Below are positions 33,859 through 43,439 of a DNA stretch of 43,780 bases, one piece after another (the stretch's first letter is position 1; the number at the start of each line of letters is the position of its first letter). Under the pieces are notes generated by a model. It searched no databases. It had not been told where the DNA came from and saw nothing but the letters and a program-made list of their open reading frames with translations. Source of the stretch: Spirochaetia bacterium (GTDB taxonomy: Bacteria > Spirochaetota > Spirochaetia > Treponematales > Rectinemataceae); assembly GCA_029975555.1 (NCBI GenBank), contig JARKOY010000093.1, positions 1 to 43,780 of the forward strand, in the 5' to 3' direction. The translations under genes and the position numbers were made by a program.

Positions 33859-36800
33859 ATGAAAAAAGCCCGGGAATTTGCGATGGTGCTTGTGCTTTTC
33901 ATGGTGGGTCTGAGCGGGGCGTCCGCCTATGATCCGCCCAAGGGGGCATCGCTGCTCGGTCGGATATACAGCCCCTGGACCATGGGCAGCGGTTTGTCGC
34001 TCACGGAACAGAGCAGTGGCGCATGGAGCTTTCTGCTCAATCCCGCCTCCACGGCCGAGACTGAGCTTCCCGAGCTTGCATTGTCATATACGGGTATTGC
34101 CGATATGTCTGCAGGTAGCCCGCAAGGCTGGGGGAGCGCCGCAATGGCCGCCTTCAGCTTGCCTACATCCTATGGTGTGTGGAACGCTTCGGTGCGCCTG
34201 TTCAGTGCCCCGAGCTCCATGGCGAGCATGCCGCTCGGGACCTTTGTGACCACCGGAGGAGGCTTTTCCAAAAAAATATCGAGCACCCTGTCGGTCGGTG
34301 CGTCGGCGTGGCTGGCCATGGGCGGGAACGGGAGCTTCGGCTGGGGGCTCTGGTCGGATATCGGCGCCGTCAAGGAATTGGGAGACCTGGGCTTTTTGAA
34401 GAATTCTAGGCTCGGTTTTGTGCTGAGCGGAATGGGCAAGGAATTCAATTATCAGACGCCCCCCGTAGGCATATCGGCGGGGAGCGTCGCTTCGACGGGC
34501 TTTCCTGCGGCCTTCACTCCTGGACTCGGATTCAGCGCGGACCTCGTGAATGAGTACAACCTTCGCATGCGGGCGAATGTAGACCTGCGGGCACCCTCGT
34601 TCAACGACCTCGAGGCCGAACTGGGGCTGGCCTTCTCGTATAGGAACATCCTCACCTTCCGCCTGTCAATGGCGAGCAGCCTTTACGATATCCAACAGAA
34701 GGCGGGAAGAAGTCTGTGGCCGTCGCTCACACTGTCGGGGAGCATTCCTCTGGGGAAGAAAGGCTCTCAGAACAAGAGCGTGTCGGAAATGGCGCCTGCA
34801 GCAGGCGTTATGCCACTGTACGATTCTCTGGATGCGTTCAGCCTCGGTGCGCAGCTTACCTGGGGGCAGCGCGACAAGAGCCCTCCTGAGGTGAAGCTGC
34901 AGCTGCCTGCCACTACGAGCGGCACGCCGGTCGTGTATGTTTCACCCAATGCCGACGGTAAGCAGGACTGGCTCGAAGTCCCCCTCACGATAAAGGATGA
35001 ACAGAGGACCATCGCAGGCTGGCTCTTTAAAATCGAGGACCGCTCCTCGGGCAAGACCGTACGGACCATCTCCGAGCAGTCGGATCTGCCGGAGCGCATC
35101 GATTCCTTCTCTACCCTGAAAGAGGGGTTTGGCTATTCGAAGCACGGCGTCTTCGTCCCCGACGCCATACGATGGGACGGCAAGGACGACGAGGGCGAGC
35201 TTGTCCCCGAGGGCACCTACATCGCGAGCTTCTATGCATGGGACGACCTGGGGAATAAGAACATCGACTACGACTCGTGCATGAATCTCGTGGTGGACCG
35301 CAGCCCTCCCACAGTGAACGCCTGGGTGATGGGCGACGAGCAGCTCTTCCAGGGCAACGATTCGCTGATATTCAGCCCCGATGGGGACAACAACAAAGAT
35401 ACCATTTCCTTCAGGACTCAGGGCTCCATAGAGGACAACTGGAAGTATGAGATTTTCGACGAGAACGGCGTGGCCGTGCGCACCATCACCCAGAAAGGGC
35501 GCTCTGCGCCGCGCGATTTTGTGTGGGACGGCACCAACGATTTGGGCAAGCGTGTGCCTGATGGGCGTTATCGGTTCCGCCTGTCCAGCGTAGACCCTGC
35601 GGGAAATGTAGGTTCTAAAACAATCGGACTCGCCGCCGACAAGTCGGATTGGATCGTGGTCGACACGAGTAGGCCTTCCGTCCGCGTGGCGGCTGCCAAA
35701 AAGGCTTTCAGCCCGGCAAAAGAAGGGCAGACAGGTACAATCGACATCTCCTTCGACCTCGAGTCGCTCAATAATCTCGTCTCGTGGAAAGAAGTCATTC
35801 AGGACCAGAACGGCAAGACCGTGTGGTCTTCCTCCGGCGACGGCAGCAATCCTCCTGTCGCTTCGTTGACGTTCAGTGGGCGAGACGCTTCGGGGGAAGT
35901 CCTTCCCGACGGACAGTATCGGGCCGGCATCGAGATGAAATACCGCAACGGCTATGCTCCTATCGTCTATTCGGATGCCTTTGTGCTCGACGCGACGCCT
36001 CCTTCGGCTGAGATCGCGCTCGACGATGCGCGGTCGATATTCAGTCCCGATGGCGACGGCAGCCGCGATACGCTGGCCTTTACGTTCACAAGTAGCAGGG
36101 AAGAGCTGTGGAGCCTCGACATTAAGAACGGGGCAGGCGAATCCGTCTACACCCAACAGTACCGCGACGCGCTGCCCGAACGCTTCGTGTGGGATGGGAG
36201 GGATTCGACCGGTCGCCGGATTGCAGACGGCAGCTATACCCTCGAGGTCGCGAGCACCGATGTCGCGGGCAATGAGTTCCATACGCGCTATGCTCCCATA
36301 GTTGTCGACACGAGGACGCCCCGCGCTTCCCTTGCGCTCAACCGCGAGGCATTCAGCCCGAACGACGATGGCGTCGCCGATGTCCTCGGCCTTAGGCTCG
36401 GCCTGGACAGCGCCGAAGGCCTTGTGTCTTGGAAACTGGACGTCGTGGGGACTGCCAGTGGAGATGCACCGCGCATTTCGCTTCTTTCGGGCGACGGCGG
36501 CAATCCTCCTCCGGTATCGATTCAGTTCGACGGCAGAGCACAGGGAGCTCCGCTGTTGGACGGTTCCTACCACTTTGAGCTCTCCCTCGCGTACGAGAAC
36601 GGTTGGAGCACGAAGGCGTCGAGCCAGGATTTCGTCGTCGACACAGTCGCCCCGAGGGCCCAGGTCTCGCGTTCCCGTGAGGTTTTCAACCCACGGGGTG
36701 GCTCGCAGCAGGCCCAGGTGATCATCTCGCAGCTGGGATCGAAGGAGCAGCTCTGGACCGGCGAATTGCGCGATGCCCAGGGAGCCTTGAGGCGGGCGTG

Positions 36801-39800
36801 GGAGTTCAAAGACAGCCAGCCAGCAGAAATTGTCTGGGACGGCAGGACGGCGGACGGCGCCCTGCTGCCCGACGGGGTCTATTATTACCGTCTGTTCTGC
36901 GTCGACCCGGCGGGCAACAGCTTTGCCTCCGAGCCTTTGAAGATCGGCATCGACACTGCTTCGAAGCAGTCTTCGCTGGTGGCGAACTACACGGCGATAA
37001 GTCCGAATGGGGACGGCATGCAAGAGGAGATGTCGATCGCAATCGCGGTGACTGCGCCGGAGAGCGTACAGGCATGGAGGCTTGCCATCCTGGCTGGCCA
37101 GGAATCGGTGATGGAGTGGAAGGGGACAGGAAATGTTCCTAAGTCCATCGTATGGAACGGCACGGGCACGGCGAAGCTTCCCTTGCCAGATGGAAGGTAT
37201 ACCGCAGTCTTCCGCGCCGAGTATCCGAATGGAGATGTCAGCGAGGCGAGCCTGGGGCCTCTCGTGCTCGACCGCGTGGCGCCCAAGGCCGAGGTGAAGG
37301 TGGGCGGCACGATATTCTCGCCGAACGGCGACGGCATCAATGACACCCTGGCCATCGAGCAGACCTCAGTGCCGGGCGATACCTGGCGGGGAACAATACT
37401 CGATTCAGCGGGGAAAGAGGTGCGGAGCTGGACATGGGAAGAGGCGGTGCAGTCCTTTGTGTGGGATGGCAGGGACGGCGCTGGCAACGTGGCGGCCGAC
37501 GGCACATATCGCTACAGGCTGGAATCGAAAGATGCGGCGGGCAATGCCTTCAGCTATACGAGCTCACCTTTTGAAATAGAGACCGAAAAGAAGGCGGTGC
37601 GCCTGACGCTGAGTGACAGGGCCTTCAGTCCGAACGGCGACGGCGTCAAAGATGTGCAGGTGTTCACCGCGGCCGTCGTTTCGCCCGAGAAAGTAAAAGA
37701 ATACGTGCTGCAGGTGGTCGCGCAGGATGGGCCAGCGGCGCTGAGCGCGGTGCGGACATGGAAAGGCGAGACTCCCCTCGCAAAATACGAGTGGAGGGGC
37801 GAGACGGACTCCCAGGTCCCTGCACCGGACGGACACTACGCGGCTTCTCTCAAGGTCGTCTACCGCAACGGCGACGAGGCTGAAAGTGCGACCGGGACCT
37901 TCCTCCTCGATCGACAGTTCCCGAAGATCGACGTGAAGGTGCAGGGCACTATTTTCTCGCCGGACGGCGACGGCCGCAGCGATACCATCACGATAACCCA
38001 GACGTCGGTGCCTGGAGACGACTGGAAAGGCACGATCAAGGACGCGGCAGGGAACGTCGTGCGCACCTGGACCTGGCAGACAGAGGCCAAAGACCTCGTG
38101 TGGGATGGCCGCAACGCCGGTGGCGCCGTGGTCCAGGACGGCTTCTATGACTATACGGTGGAATCGCAGGATGCGGCGGGCAACCGGACGGTTGCCGGGC
38201 CCTATCGCATTCAGGTGGAGACGGGGCGCCGCGCGGTACAGCTCCGCCTCAGCGACAAGGCGATAAGCCCCAACGGCGACGGCATCAAGGATGAGCTGGT
38301 CATCAACGTCGAGGCGGACGCGCGCGACCGCATCAAGGAGTACGGTCTCGTCATTCGGACCAAGGACGGAACGGCTGTCAGGACGTGGAAAGGCAGCGCC
38401 GACCTCGCTCGGGAGTACCGCTGGAACGGCACCAACGATGCGGGCGCGGCGGTCCCTGACGGCGACTACAGCGTGAGCCTCGAAGTGCTGTATCTGAACG
38501 ATGCGCTCGCCAAAGATGGACCTGCTGTGGTGACCGTTGATCGAATCGCGCCGCAGGCGACGGTCAGCCTTTCCCGCACGATATTCTCGCCGAACGGCGA
38601 CGGCCGCGCGGACACCGTGCAAATAACGCAGAGCAGCGTCTACGGCGACCGCTGGAACGGCCAGATCAGCTCCGAGGCGGGCAGAATCGTGCGAACGTGG
38701 GAGTGGTACCCCATGCTCGCGGACTTCGTGTGGGACGGCAAGGACCAGAGCGGCAAACTTGTGCCTGACGGCGTGTACTATTACGAGCTTCGCTCCATCG
38801 ACGAGGCCGGAAATTCCTTCATCCTACCGCGACAGCGGATCGTGGTGGACGCAGCTCCGAAAAATGTGAGCATGAGGATCGACCCGAGCGCCTTCAGCCC
38901 CAACGACGACGGCGTCAAGGACGTCACCTACATCAACATCAATGCGCCGAAACAGGACAGCCTCGTGTCCTATTCCGTGGCGATTTTCTCCGGAGCCAGG
39001 GCAGGGCAGGGGCAGGCGCCGGTCCGAAGCTGGAAAGGCGCGACCGACATCAGGTCTCAGTATACCTGGGACGGCATGACGGACGCAGGGCTCAAGGTGC
39101 CCGACGGCACGTACAGCGTCTACCTTTCTCTCGAATACGCGAACGGCGACCTCTATACCCTCGGGCCAGTGCCAGTTGTCGTGGATACCGTCGCGCCGAA
39201 GATTTCGGTCTCGGCCGATCCGCTGTTGTTCTCGCCGAATGGCGACGGCATAAAGGATTTCATCACGATAACGCAGAACTCTGAGCCAGGAGACGACTGG
39301 ACAGGCAGAATACGGAGCGCGTCGGGAGCCACCGTGCGCAGCTACAGCTGGAAAGGGCAGGCCAAGACCTTCACCTGGGACGGCACCGATGCGAACAAAA
39401 AGCTCGTGCCGAACGGGACCTACAGCTACGAAGTCGTCAGCGTCGACGCGGCCGGCAACAGTGCCTCCGCGCTGATCAAAGGCATCACGGTCGACGCCAC
39501 CAAGCCGAGGGTGTTCGTCACGGCCTCGGATACGGGCATATCGCCGAACGGCGACGGCATCCGCGACGACGTTTCATTCTCGCTCACAGTCGAAAACCGA
39601 GAAGGCGTCGAGTCCTGGCGCTTCTCGCTTTTGGACTCGAAGGGGGTGGAGCGCTCGTTCTTCGGCGGCAGCGGCTCGGATGTGCCGACGCGACTCGTCT
39701 GGGATGGGCGCGACCTGCAGGGCCAGGTCATCGAGGACAGCTTTACCGGAAAACTCTCGGTGAAGTACCTCAAAGGCGATGTCGCCGAAGCGAGCAGCGG

Positions 39801-40605
39801 GAAAATCGTCGTGAAGATCGCGCCGCCTGCGGTGAACATCACCGTCAGCCCCGAGTACTTCAGCCCTGACGGCGACGGCGTGGACGACATCCTCACCTTT
39901 GGCATTGCGGCGGACAAGAACGCGGGCATCACCGAGTGGAAGCTCGAGGTGATGGAGACTGCGGTTGTGGAATCAGCGTCGGCCCAGGAGGCGAAACCGA
40001 CCCGCACCTTCATGGCGTGGAACGGCAAAGGCACGCCCCCCACACAGATCAGATGGGACGGCAAGTCTCCCAAGGGCGAGTTGGTCGAGTCTGCCACCGA
40101 CTATCCGTTCGAGTTCACGTGCTGGGATGCGCTCGGCAATCAGACCAAGGTCAAGGGCATCATTGCGGTGGACGTCCTCGTCATCCGTGATGGTGACCGG
40201 CTCAAGATCAGGGTGCCTTCCATCGTGTTCAGGGCGAATCACGCCGACTTCATAGGCCTCGACAGCGAGATAGTCTCGAGAAACGAGAAGGTGGTCGCGC
40301 GCATCGCGCAGATTTTGGGCAAATTCCCCGACTACCGTGTGCGCGTCGAAGGCCACGGCAACAACATCGGCAAGATGCTCGGGTACAGCGCTTCGCGCAT
40401 CCAGCAGGAGGAAGTGAATGAGCTTGTTCCTCTCTCGACCGAACGCGCGGAAGTGGTGCGCAAAATGCTCGTGGAGAACGGCGTCGACCCGCGCCGCCTG
40501 AGTGTGGTGGGCTTAGGTTCGAGCGAGCCTGTCGTGCCGTTCACCGATGTGCAGAACCGCTGGAAGAACAGGCGGGTCGAGTTCGTGTTGATTAAGAATC
40601 AGTAG
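33859..40605 (+). CDS. Giant envelope protein: barrel-like N-terminus, 16 Ig-like repeats, OmpA-like C-terminus
   Basis: The 2248-residue protein has a signal peptide (AMVLVLFMVGLSGASA). Residues about 25-330 are rich in Gly and Ser with short alternating strands, like an outer-membrane beta-barrel of the PorV/UPF0164 kind. Sixteen repeats follow (residues about 359-2100), each opening with a motif such as FSPNGDGIND and most containing WDG or WNG, as in FlgD Ig-like domains. Two repeat types alternate, giving a unit of about 640 nt. The C-terminus (about 2120-2248) is OmpA-like, with VEGHGNNIG, LSTERAEVVRKML and NRRVEF. RBS AGAGGGG precedes ATG 33859. It probably joins the outer membrane to peptidoglycan. 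The acidic NGDG loops may bind calcium. Confidence 0.9.
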   Translation: MKKAREFAMVLVLFMVGLSGASAYDPPKGASLLGRIYSPWTMGSGLSLTEQSSGAWSFLLNPASTAETELPELALSYTGIADMSAGSPQGWGSAAMAAFSLPTSYGVWNASVRLFSAPSSMASMPLGTFVTTGGGFSKKISSTLSVGASAWLAMGGNGSFGWGLWSDIGAVKELGDLGFLKNSRLGFVLSGMGKEFNYQTPPVGISAGSVASTGFPAAFTPGLGFSADLVNEYNLRMRANVDLRAPSFNDLEAELGLAFSYRNILTFRLSMASSLYDIQQKAGRSLWPSLTLSGSIPLGKKGSQNKSVSEMAPAAGVMPLYDSLDAFSLGAQLTWGQRDKSPPEVKLQLPATTSGTPVVYVSPNADGKQDWLEVPLTIKDEQRTIAGWLFKIEDRSSGKTVRTISEQSDLPERIDSFSTLKEGFGYSKHGVFVPDAIRWDGKDDEGELVPEGTYIASFYAWDDLGNKNIDYDSCMNLVVDRSPPTVNAWVMGDEQLFQGNDSLIFSPDGDNNKDTISFRTQGSIEDNWKYEIFDENGVAVRTITQKGRSAPRDFVWDGTNDLGKRVPDGRYRFRLSSVDPAGNVGSKTIGLAADKSDWIVVDTSRPSVRVAAAKKAFSPAKEGQTGTIDISFDLESLNNLVSWKEVIQDQNGKTVWSSSGDGSNPPVASLTFSGRDASGEVLPDGQYRAGIEMKYRNGYAPIVYSDAFVLDATPPSAEIALDDARSIFSPDGDGSRDTLAFTFTSSREELWSLDIKNGAGESVYTQQYRDALPERFVWDGRDSTGRRIADGSYTLEVASTDVAGNEFHTRYAPIVVDTRTPRASLALNREAFSPNDDGVADVLGLRLGLDSAEGLVSWKLDVVGTASGDAPRISLLSGDGGNPPPVSIQFDGRAQGAPLLDGSYHFELSLAYENGWSTKASSQDFVVDTVAPRAQVSRSREVFNPRGGSQQAQVIISQLGSKEQLWTGELRDAQGALRRAWEFKDSQPAEIVWDGRTADGALLPDGVYYYRLFCVDPAGNSFASEPLKIGIDTASKQSSLVANYTAISPNGDGMQEEMSIAIAVTAPESVQAWRLAILAGQESVMEWKGTGNVPKSIVWNGTGTAKLPLPDGRYTAVFRAEYPNGDVSEASLGPLVLDRVAPKAEVKVGGTIFSPNGDGINDTLAIEQTSVPGDTWRGTILDSAGKEVRSWTWEEAVQSFVWDGRDGAGNVAADGTYRYRLESKDAAGNAFSYTSSPFEIETEKKAVRLTLSDRAFSPNGDGVKDVQVFTAAVVSPEKVKEYVLQVVAQDGPAALSAVRTWKGETPLAKYEWRGETDSQVPAPDGHYAASLKVVYRNGDEAESATGTFLLDRQFPKIDVKVQGTIFSPDGDGRSDTITITQTSVPGDDWKGTIKDAAGNVVRTWTWQTEAKDLVWDGRNAGGAVVQDGFYDYTVESQDAAGNRTVAGPYRIQVETGRRAVQLRLSDKAISPNGDGIKDELVINVEADARDRIKEYGLVIRTKDGTAVRTWKGSADLAREYRWNGTNDAGAAVPDGDYSVSLEVLYLNDALAKDGPAVVTVDRIAPQATVSLSRTIFSPNGDGRADTVQITQSSVYGDRWNGQISSEAGRIVRTWEWYPMLADFVWDGKDQSGKLVPDGVYYYELRSIDEAGNSFILPRQRIVVDAAPKNVSMRIDPSAFSPNDDGVKDVTYININAPKQDSLVSYSVAIFSGARAGQGQAPVRSWKGATDIRSQYTWDGMTDAGLKVPDGTYSVYLSLEYANGDLYTLGPVPVVVDTVAPKISVSADPLLFSPNGDGIKDFITITQNSEPGDDWTGRIRSASGATVRSYSWKGQAKTFTWDGTDANKKLVPNGTYSYEVVSVDAAGNSASALIKGITVDATKPRVFVTASDTGISPNGDGIRDDVSFSLTVENREGVESWRFSLLDSKGVERSFFGGSGSDVPTRLVWDGRDLQGQVIEDSFTGKLSVKYLKGDVAEASSGKIVVKIAPPAVNITVSPEYFSPDGDGVDDILTFGIAADKNAGITEWKLEVMETAVVESASAQEAKPTRTFMAWNGKGTPPTQIRWDGKSPKGELVESATDYPFEFTCWDALGNQTKVKGIIAVDVLVIRDGDRLKIRVPSIVFRANHADFIGLDSEIVSRNEKVVARIAQILGKFPDYRVRVEGHGNNIGKMLGYSASRIQQEEVNELVPLSTERAEVVRKMLVENGVDPRRLSVVGLGSSEPVVPFTDVQNRWKNRRVEFVLIKNQ
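35369..39880 (+). repeat. Alternating A/B tandem repeats within the giant gene
   Basis: SPNGDG-type motifs begin near 34936, 35369, 35703, 36037, 36349, 36682, 36997, 37313, 37622, 37955, 38261, 38581, 38890, 39229, 39538 and 39857. From 35369 on, type A (DT..I at the start, later DAAGN-like ends) and type B (KEY or SWK segments, NGD and VDR endings) alternate. Distances between copies of the same type are 625-668 nt. Confidence 0.85.
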
Positions 40606-40633
40606 CAGGGAGAGGCGCCGCGAAAGGGGAAGG

Positions 40634-40665
40634 GGGCTGTCCACGCAGGTGGACAGCCCATTTTT
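40634..40665 (+). terminator. Intrinsic terminator of the giant gene
   Basis: An 11-bp perfect stem GGGCTGTCCAC / GTGGACAGCCC with a GCAG loop is followed by ATTTTT, 28 nt after the stop codon. Confidence 0.93.
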
Positions 40666-40674
40666 AATGCTGAG

Positions 40675-40881
40675 ATTAGTGCTCCTAAGCTTGGGTACAA
40701 GATATGCAATTAAAAGAAGCGTTTTCTCGACATGTTGTAGGAAGTTTGTACCGATACCGCCGGCCAGCGGAGGATGATAGAGTTCGATGTCGTTGTGCTT
40801 GGTGAGATAGATACACAGGGTTGCAGCACGCCCTGCACAATGTTCGCTTTACATTCTTTACCCAAGGTTGAGAGCACTATT
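40675..40881. mobile_element. 207-bp MITE-like element with IS-type inverted ends
   Basis: The left end (40675-40700, ATTAGTGCTCCTAAGCTTGG and on) and the right end (40881-40856 read on the minus strand, AATAGTGCTCTCAACCTTGG and on) are inverted copies of the 5' ends of the IS elements at the window margins. They match the right IS end at 22 of 26 and 24 of 26 positions. The interior is too short for a transposase. On the minus strand a start-less open frame crosses it (IYLTKHNDIELYHPPLAGG and on), which I do not recognise. The rest of the gap 40606-40949 holds only the terminator and about 70 nt without visible features. Confidence 0.65.
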
Positions 40882-40949
40882 GACGATGAGGTTTTTCAGG
40901 CGATGCGCATGGCAAACAAAGCCCAGAGCTCGGGACGGCCGTCGGCCCA

Positions 40950-43430
40950 TCACCGGGGCGACAACAGATCTTCTGGCGTATTGGCGTCCAAGAGGCGCTG
41001 TCTGAGGTTGTGGGCACGGAACATGCTGGCAACTTCGGCGAGAAAGCGGAGATGCTCTTCGGCGCTCTGATGCAGAGGCACGAGAATGAGCACGATGATC
41101 TGAACGGGGTTCTCGAGCGTACTGAGGCGGTACCCCTTTTTCTGGGCGCCGAAGCAGACAAGAGGATGCGTAATGGTTTCGAGCCTGTCGTGCAGGAGCA
41201 CAACACCAGGCTCAATCTCGATAGGCTGCCGCTGCAACATTTCGATGCAGCGGTCGGCGAGGGCTCTGAGCTGCTTCTTATCCCCCACAGGGAAGGCTGA
41301 GAAGATGATTTTGTATAATCCTTCCGCAAGGGCGCTGCTCTCCATGTTCACTTGTATCCGTCTCGCCCTCACTGCCTCGAAGAGGAGCGCCTCTGCACTG
41401 GAAGTATCGGTGCGCAGAGAAGAGGAGACAGAGGGCTCGAATGCGACTTCCGGAAGAGGGGCCGCCTGGACGCCGGACGAGGGCATATAGAGCATCAGCA
41501 CGTTCGAATCGGGCATATGTTCGGCGAGCATGTGGGGAAGACGTTCGAATGCTGGGCTCCAGGAGACCTCTCCAGGCCTGGCGGAAATGAGCACAATCGA
41601 AGTGTACGCCGCCGTCGCCTTCTGAAAGAGCTCAGGGATTTCACGCCACGTCGAATACCTACTCGTCTTGTGATTGATCGATGAGAAGACGATCCTCCAT
41701 GGACCTGTGATATTCTCTTCACGTTCGTCGGAAATGAAGCAGTGCAGTGTGGCGAACGAGGCCTGAGCGAGCCTCTTTATGCACTGCAGGGCTGCTTCAT
41801 ACCCCGCGTGCGCCTCGACAAGAGGAGGGAAGACAGTGAGTATTTGCTTTGTCGATTTCCATGGGAAGCGGCCGCGGGCCACGACGACCATGCTCGGACT
41901 GCCGGAGACGATCTGGTCGATGATGTTCCCGAAAAAAGCGTGCGCCAGCCGTGGAGGACTGCTCCATCCGATGACGATCGTGTCGGCGTTCTTCTGAGCG
42001 GCGGATTCTATAATGCCCTGGCCTGGATTGACTGCCTCAACGTTGAGGGGAAGCACCGGCTTCTGCATTTCGGAGAGCTTCATCACCGCACTGGCAAGGA
42101 TAGTTTCCGATCCCGCCGACTGGGCAACCTCGCTCTCTTCAGGGCTGTGCACCGTGACAGGAAACAAGGGCGAACGATTCTCCGTGCCGTGGAGGATGGC
42201 ACCCAGCTCGAGTAGCTGAGGAATCGACGAAGGGTTGCCCAAGGCGATCAAAATTCTGTTGGGAATGATAAAGCTTGTCTTTTCTCTTTGATTGGAAGGA
42301 AGAACTTTTGCAGAAGAGCGTGCATTTTCAAGGAGATTGTTGGATATGATGTTGCTCACGAGGGCGAGCGCGACTGTACCGAAGAATAGCGGCGGGTCGA
42401 TGAGCCCCGAGCTGTACAGAGTCCATGCTACCGCGAGAGAGAATGTGGTAAAAGGAATAGCCAGGCCGAGCATGGGTCCCTTCGCCGGAGAAGTTGCCTT
42501 TGAAAGAAACGCCACGAGCATCCGTGCGGCGAGCCCGCCTCCTATAAAGAGACCGGTCCACACAAGCCACTGGACACCTGAAAAGGGCTCTCCAATATGA
42601 ATCGAGACACCCATGAGAAAAAACGCCGCAGGGCCAAAAACATTATCTCTGACCACCGGCGCTGCGGCCGAAGAGAGAGAGAGCCCCACGACATATGCGG
42701 TGAACCAATACGGAATGGACAAGAATGATGCCGCATATGAGGCAGAGAATGCGAGAAAGAAAAGAAACCAGCCTTCAATAATGCCGATGTTTTTCACACG
42801 ACGCAGGAACATCGAAGTCAGGCGGGGAAACAGAGACCAGACGAGTCCGGCGACTATGCAGCCGAAGGCCAGCGTGAGTACAGCGTGACGCACATCGGCT
42901 CCTTCCGTAATCGCATCGAGGCCAAGAAGCACAAAAACGACGAAGATCGTGGCCGAGCCAGGAAGTCCATACACCTCCATGGCCGAAAATTTCATGCGAT
43001 TCTCTTCTAGAGAAGAAGCCCTTCCCGCAGACGCGAAGAGGAGCCCCATAGCCACTGCCTCCATAGCCGATTTTCCGCCTACAAGTCCCAGGATGATCCC
43101 AGCCAACGCCGGTAAGACAGTCCAGACAAGGAATTGGTAGAGTCTGGCCGAGGCAGGAAGGGGCCTATATTCATTTCGTCCTGGAAAGCGGCCTGAAATC
43201 CGTGTCGACAGCCCGGCAAAGAAGAAGATGTACACAATACCGATCGATCCGAGTATCTGGAGCACCGCGCCGCTGTCGATGAGTCCAGCCACTTCGGGGC
43301 CTGCGATGATGCCGAACACCATGAGCATGACTGCAATATTGAATCGGAGAACATCAGAAAGCCATGCGGAGAAGAGCAGGCCTGCGAGCAAAAGAGCGAA
43401 TATGCCTACAGGATCGTGAATTGTATTCAT
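40950..43430 (-). CDS. Cation:proton antiporter-like membrane protein fused to USP and PTS EIIA domains
   Basis: The 826-residue protein starts with about 12 hydrophobic segments (residues 1-400) of the monovalent cation:proton antiporter type. A universal-stress-protein-like region follows (about 415-640, IPNRILIALGNPSS and IVIGWSSP). The C-terminal domain (about 680-826) is like fructose/nitrogen-type EIIA: GVVLLHDRL holds the expected phospho-histidine, and LVPLHQSAEEHLRFLAEVA matches the family end. The transporter would be regulated by phosphorylation and by a stress or nucleotide signal. The ND/DD pair common in such antiporters is not evident; the site reads GLPGSATIF. The ATG at 43430 has no ribosome site. 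Confidence 0.82.
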   Translation of the reverse strand: MNTIHDPVGIFALLLAGLLFSAWLSDVLRFNIAVMLMVFGIIAGPEVAGLIDSGAVLQILGSIGIVYIFFFAGLSTRISGRFPGRNEYRPLPASARLYQFLVWTVLPALAGIILGLVGGKSAMEAVAMGLLFASAGRASSLEENRMKFSAMEVYGLPGSATIFVVFVLLGLDAITEGADVRHAVLTLAFGCIVAGLVWSLFPRLTSMFLRRVKNIGIIEGWFLFFLAFSASYAASFLSIPYWFTAYVVGLSLSSAAAPVVRDNVFGPAAFFLMGVSIHIGEPFSGVQWLVWTGLFIGGGLAARMLVAFLSKATSPAKGPMLGLAIPFTTFSLAVAWTLYSSGLIDPPLFFGTVALALVSNIISNNLLENARSSAKVLPSNQREKTSFIIPNRILIALGNPSSIPQLLELGAILHGTENRSPLFPVTVHSPEESEVAQSAGSETILASAVMKLSEMQKPVLPLNVEAVNPGQGIIESAAQKNADTIVIGWSSPPRLAHAFFGNIIDQIVSGSPSMVVVARGRFPWKSTKQILTVFPPLVEAHAGYEAALQCIKRLAQASFATLHCFISDEREENITGPWRIVFSSINHKTSRYSTWREIPELFQKATAAYTSIVLISARPGEVSWSPAFERLPHMLAEHMPDSNVLMLYMPSSGVQAAPLPEVAFEPSVSSSLRTDTSSAEALLFEAVRARRIQVNMESSALAEGLYKIIFSAFPVGDKKQLRALADRCIEMLQRQPIEIEPGVVLLHDRLETITHPLVCFGAQKKGYRLSTLENPVQIIVLILVPLHQSAEEHLRFLAEVASMFRAHNLRQRLLDANTPEDLLSPR

Positions 43431-43439
43431 CTATTGATG

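Noticed and set aside
34942-37023. A 693-codon minus-strand open frame under the giant gene
   Set aside because: It is the antisense shadow of the repeated Ig domains; repeat codon bias keeps the frame open. No start signals or motifs.
33859-40605. Reading the FSPNGDG motifs as a type IX secretion (gliding motility) C-terminal signal
   Set aside because: The motif recurs 16 times inside the protein and the C-terminus is OmpA-like, so FlgD-type Ig repeats fit better.
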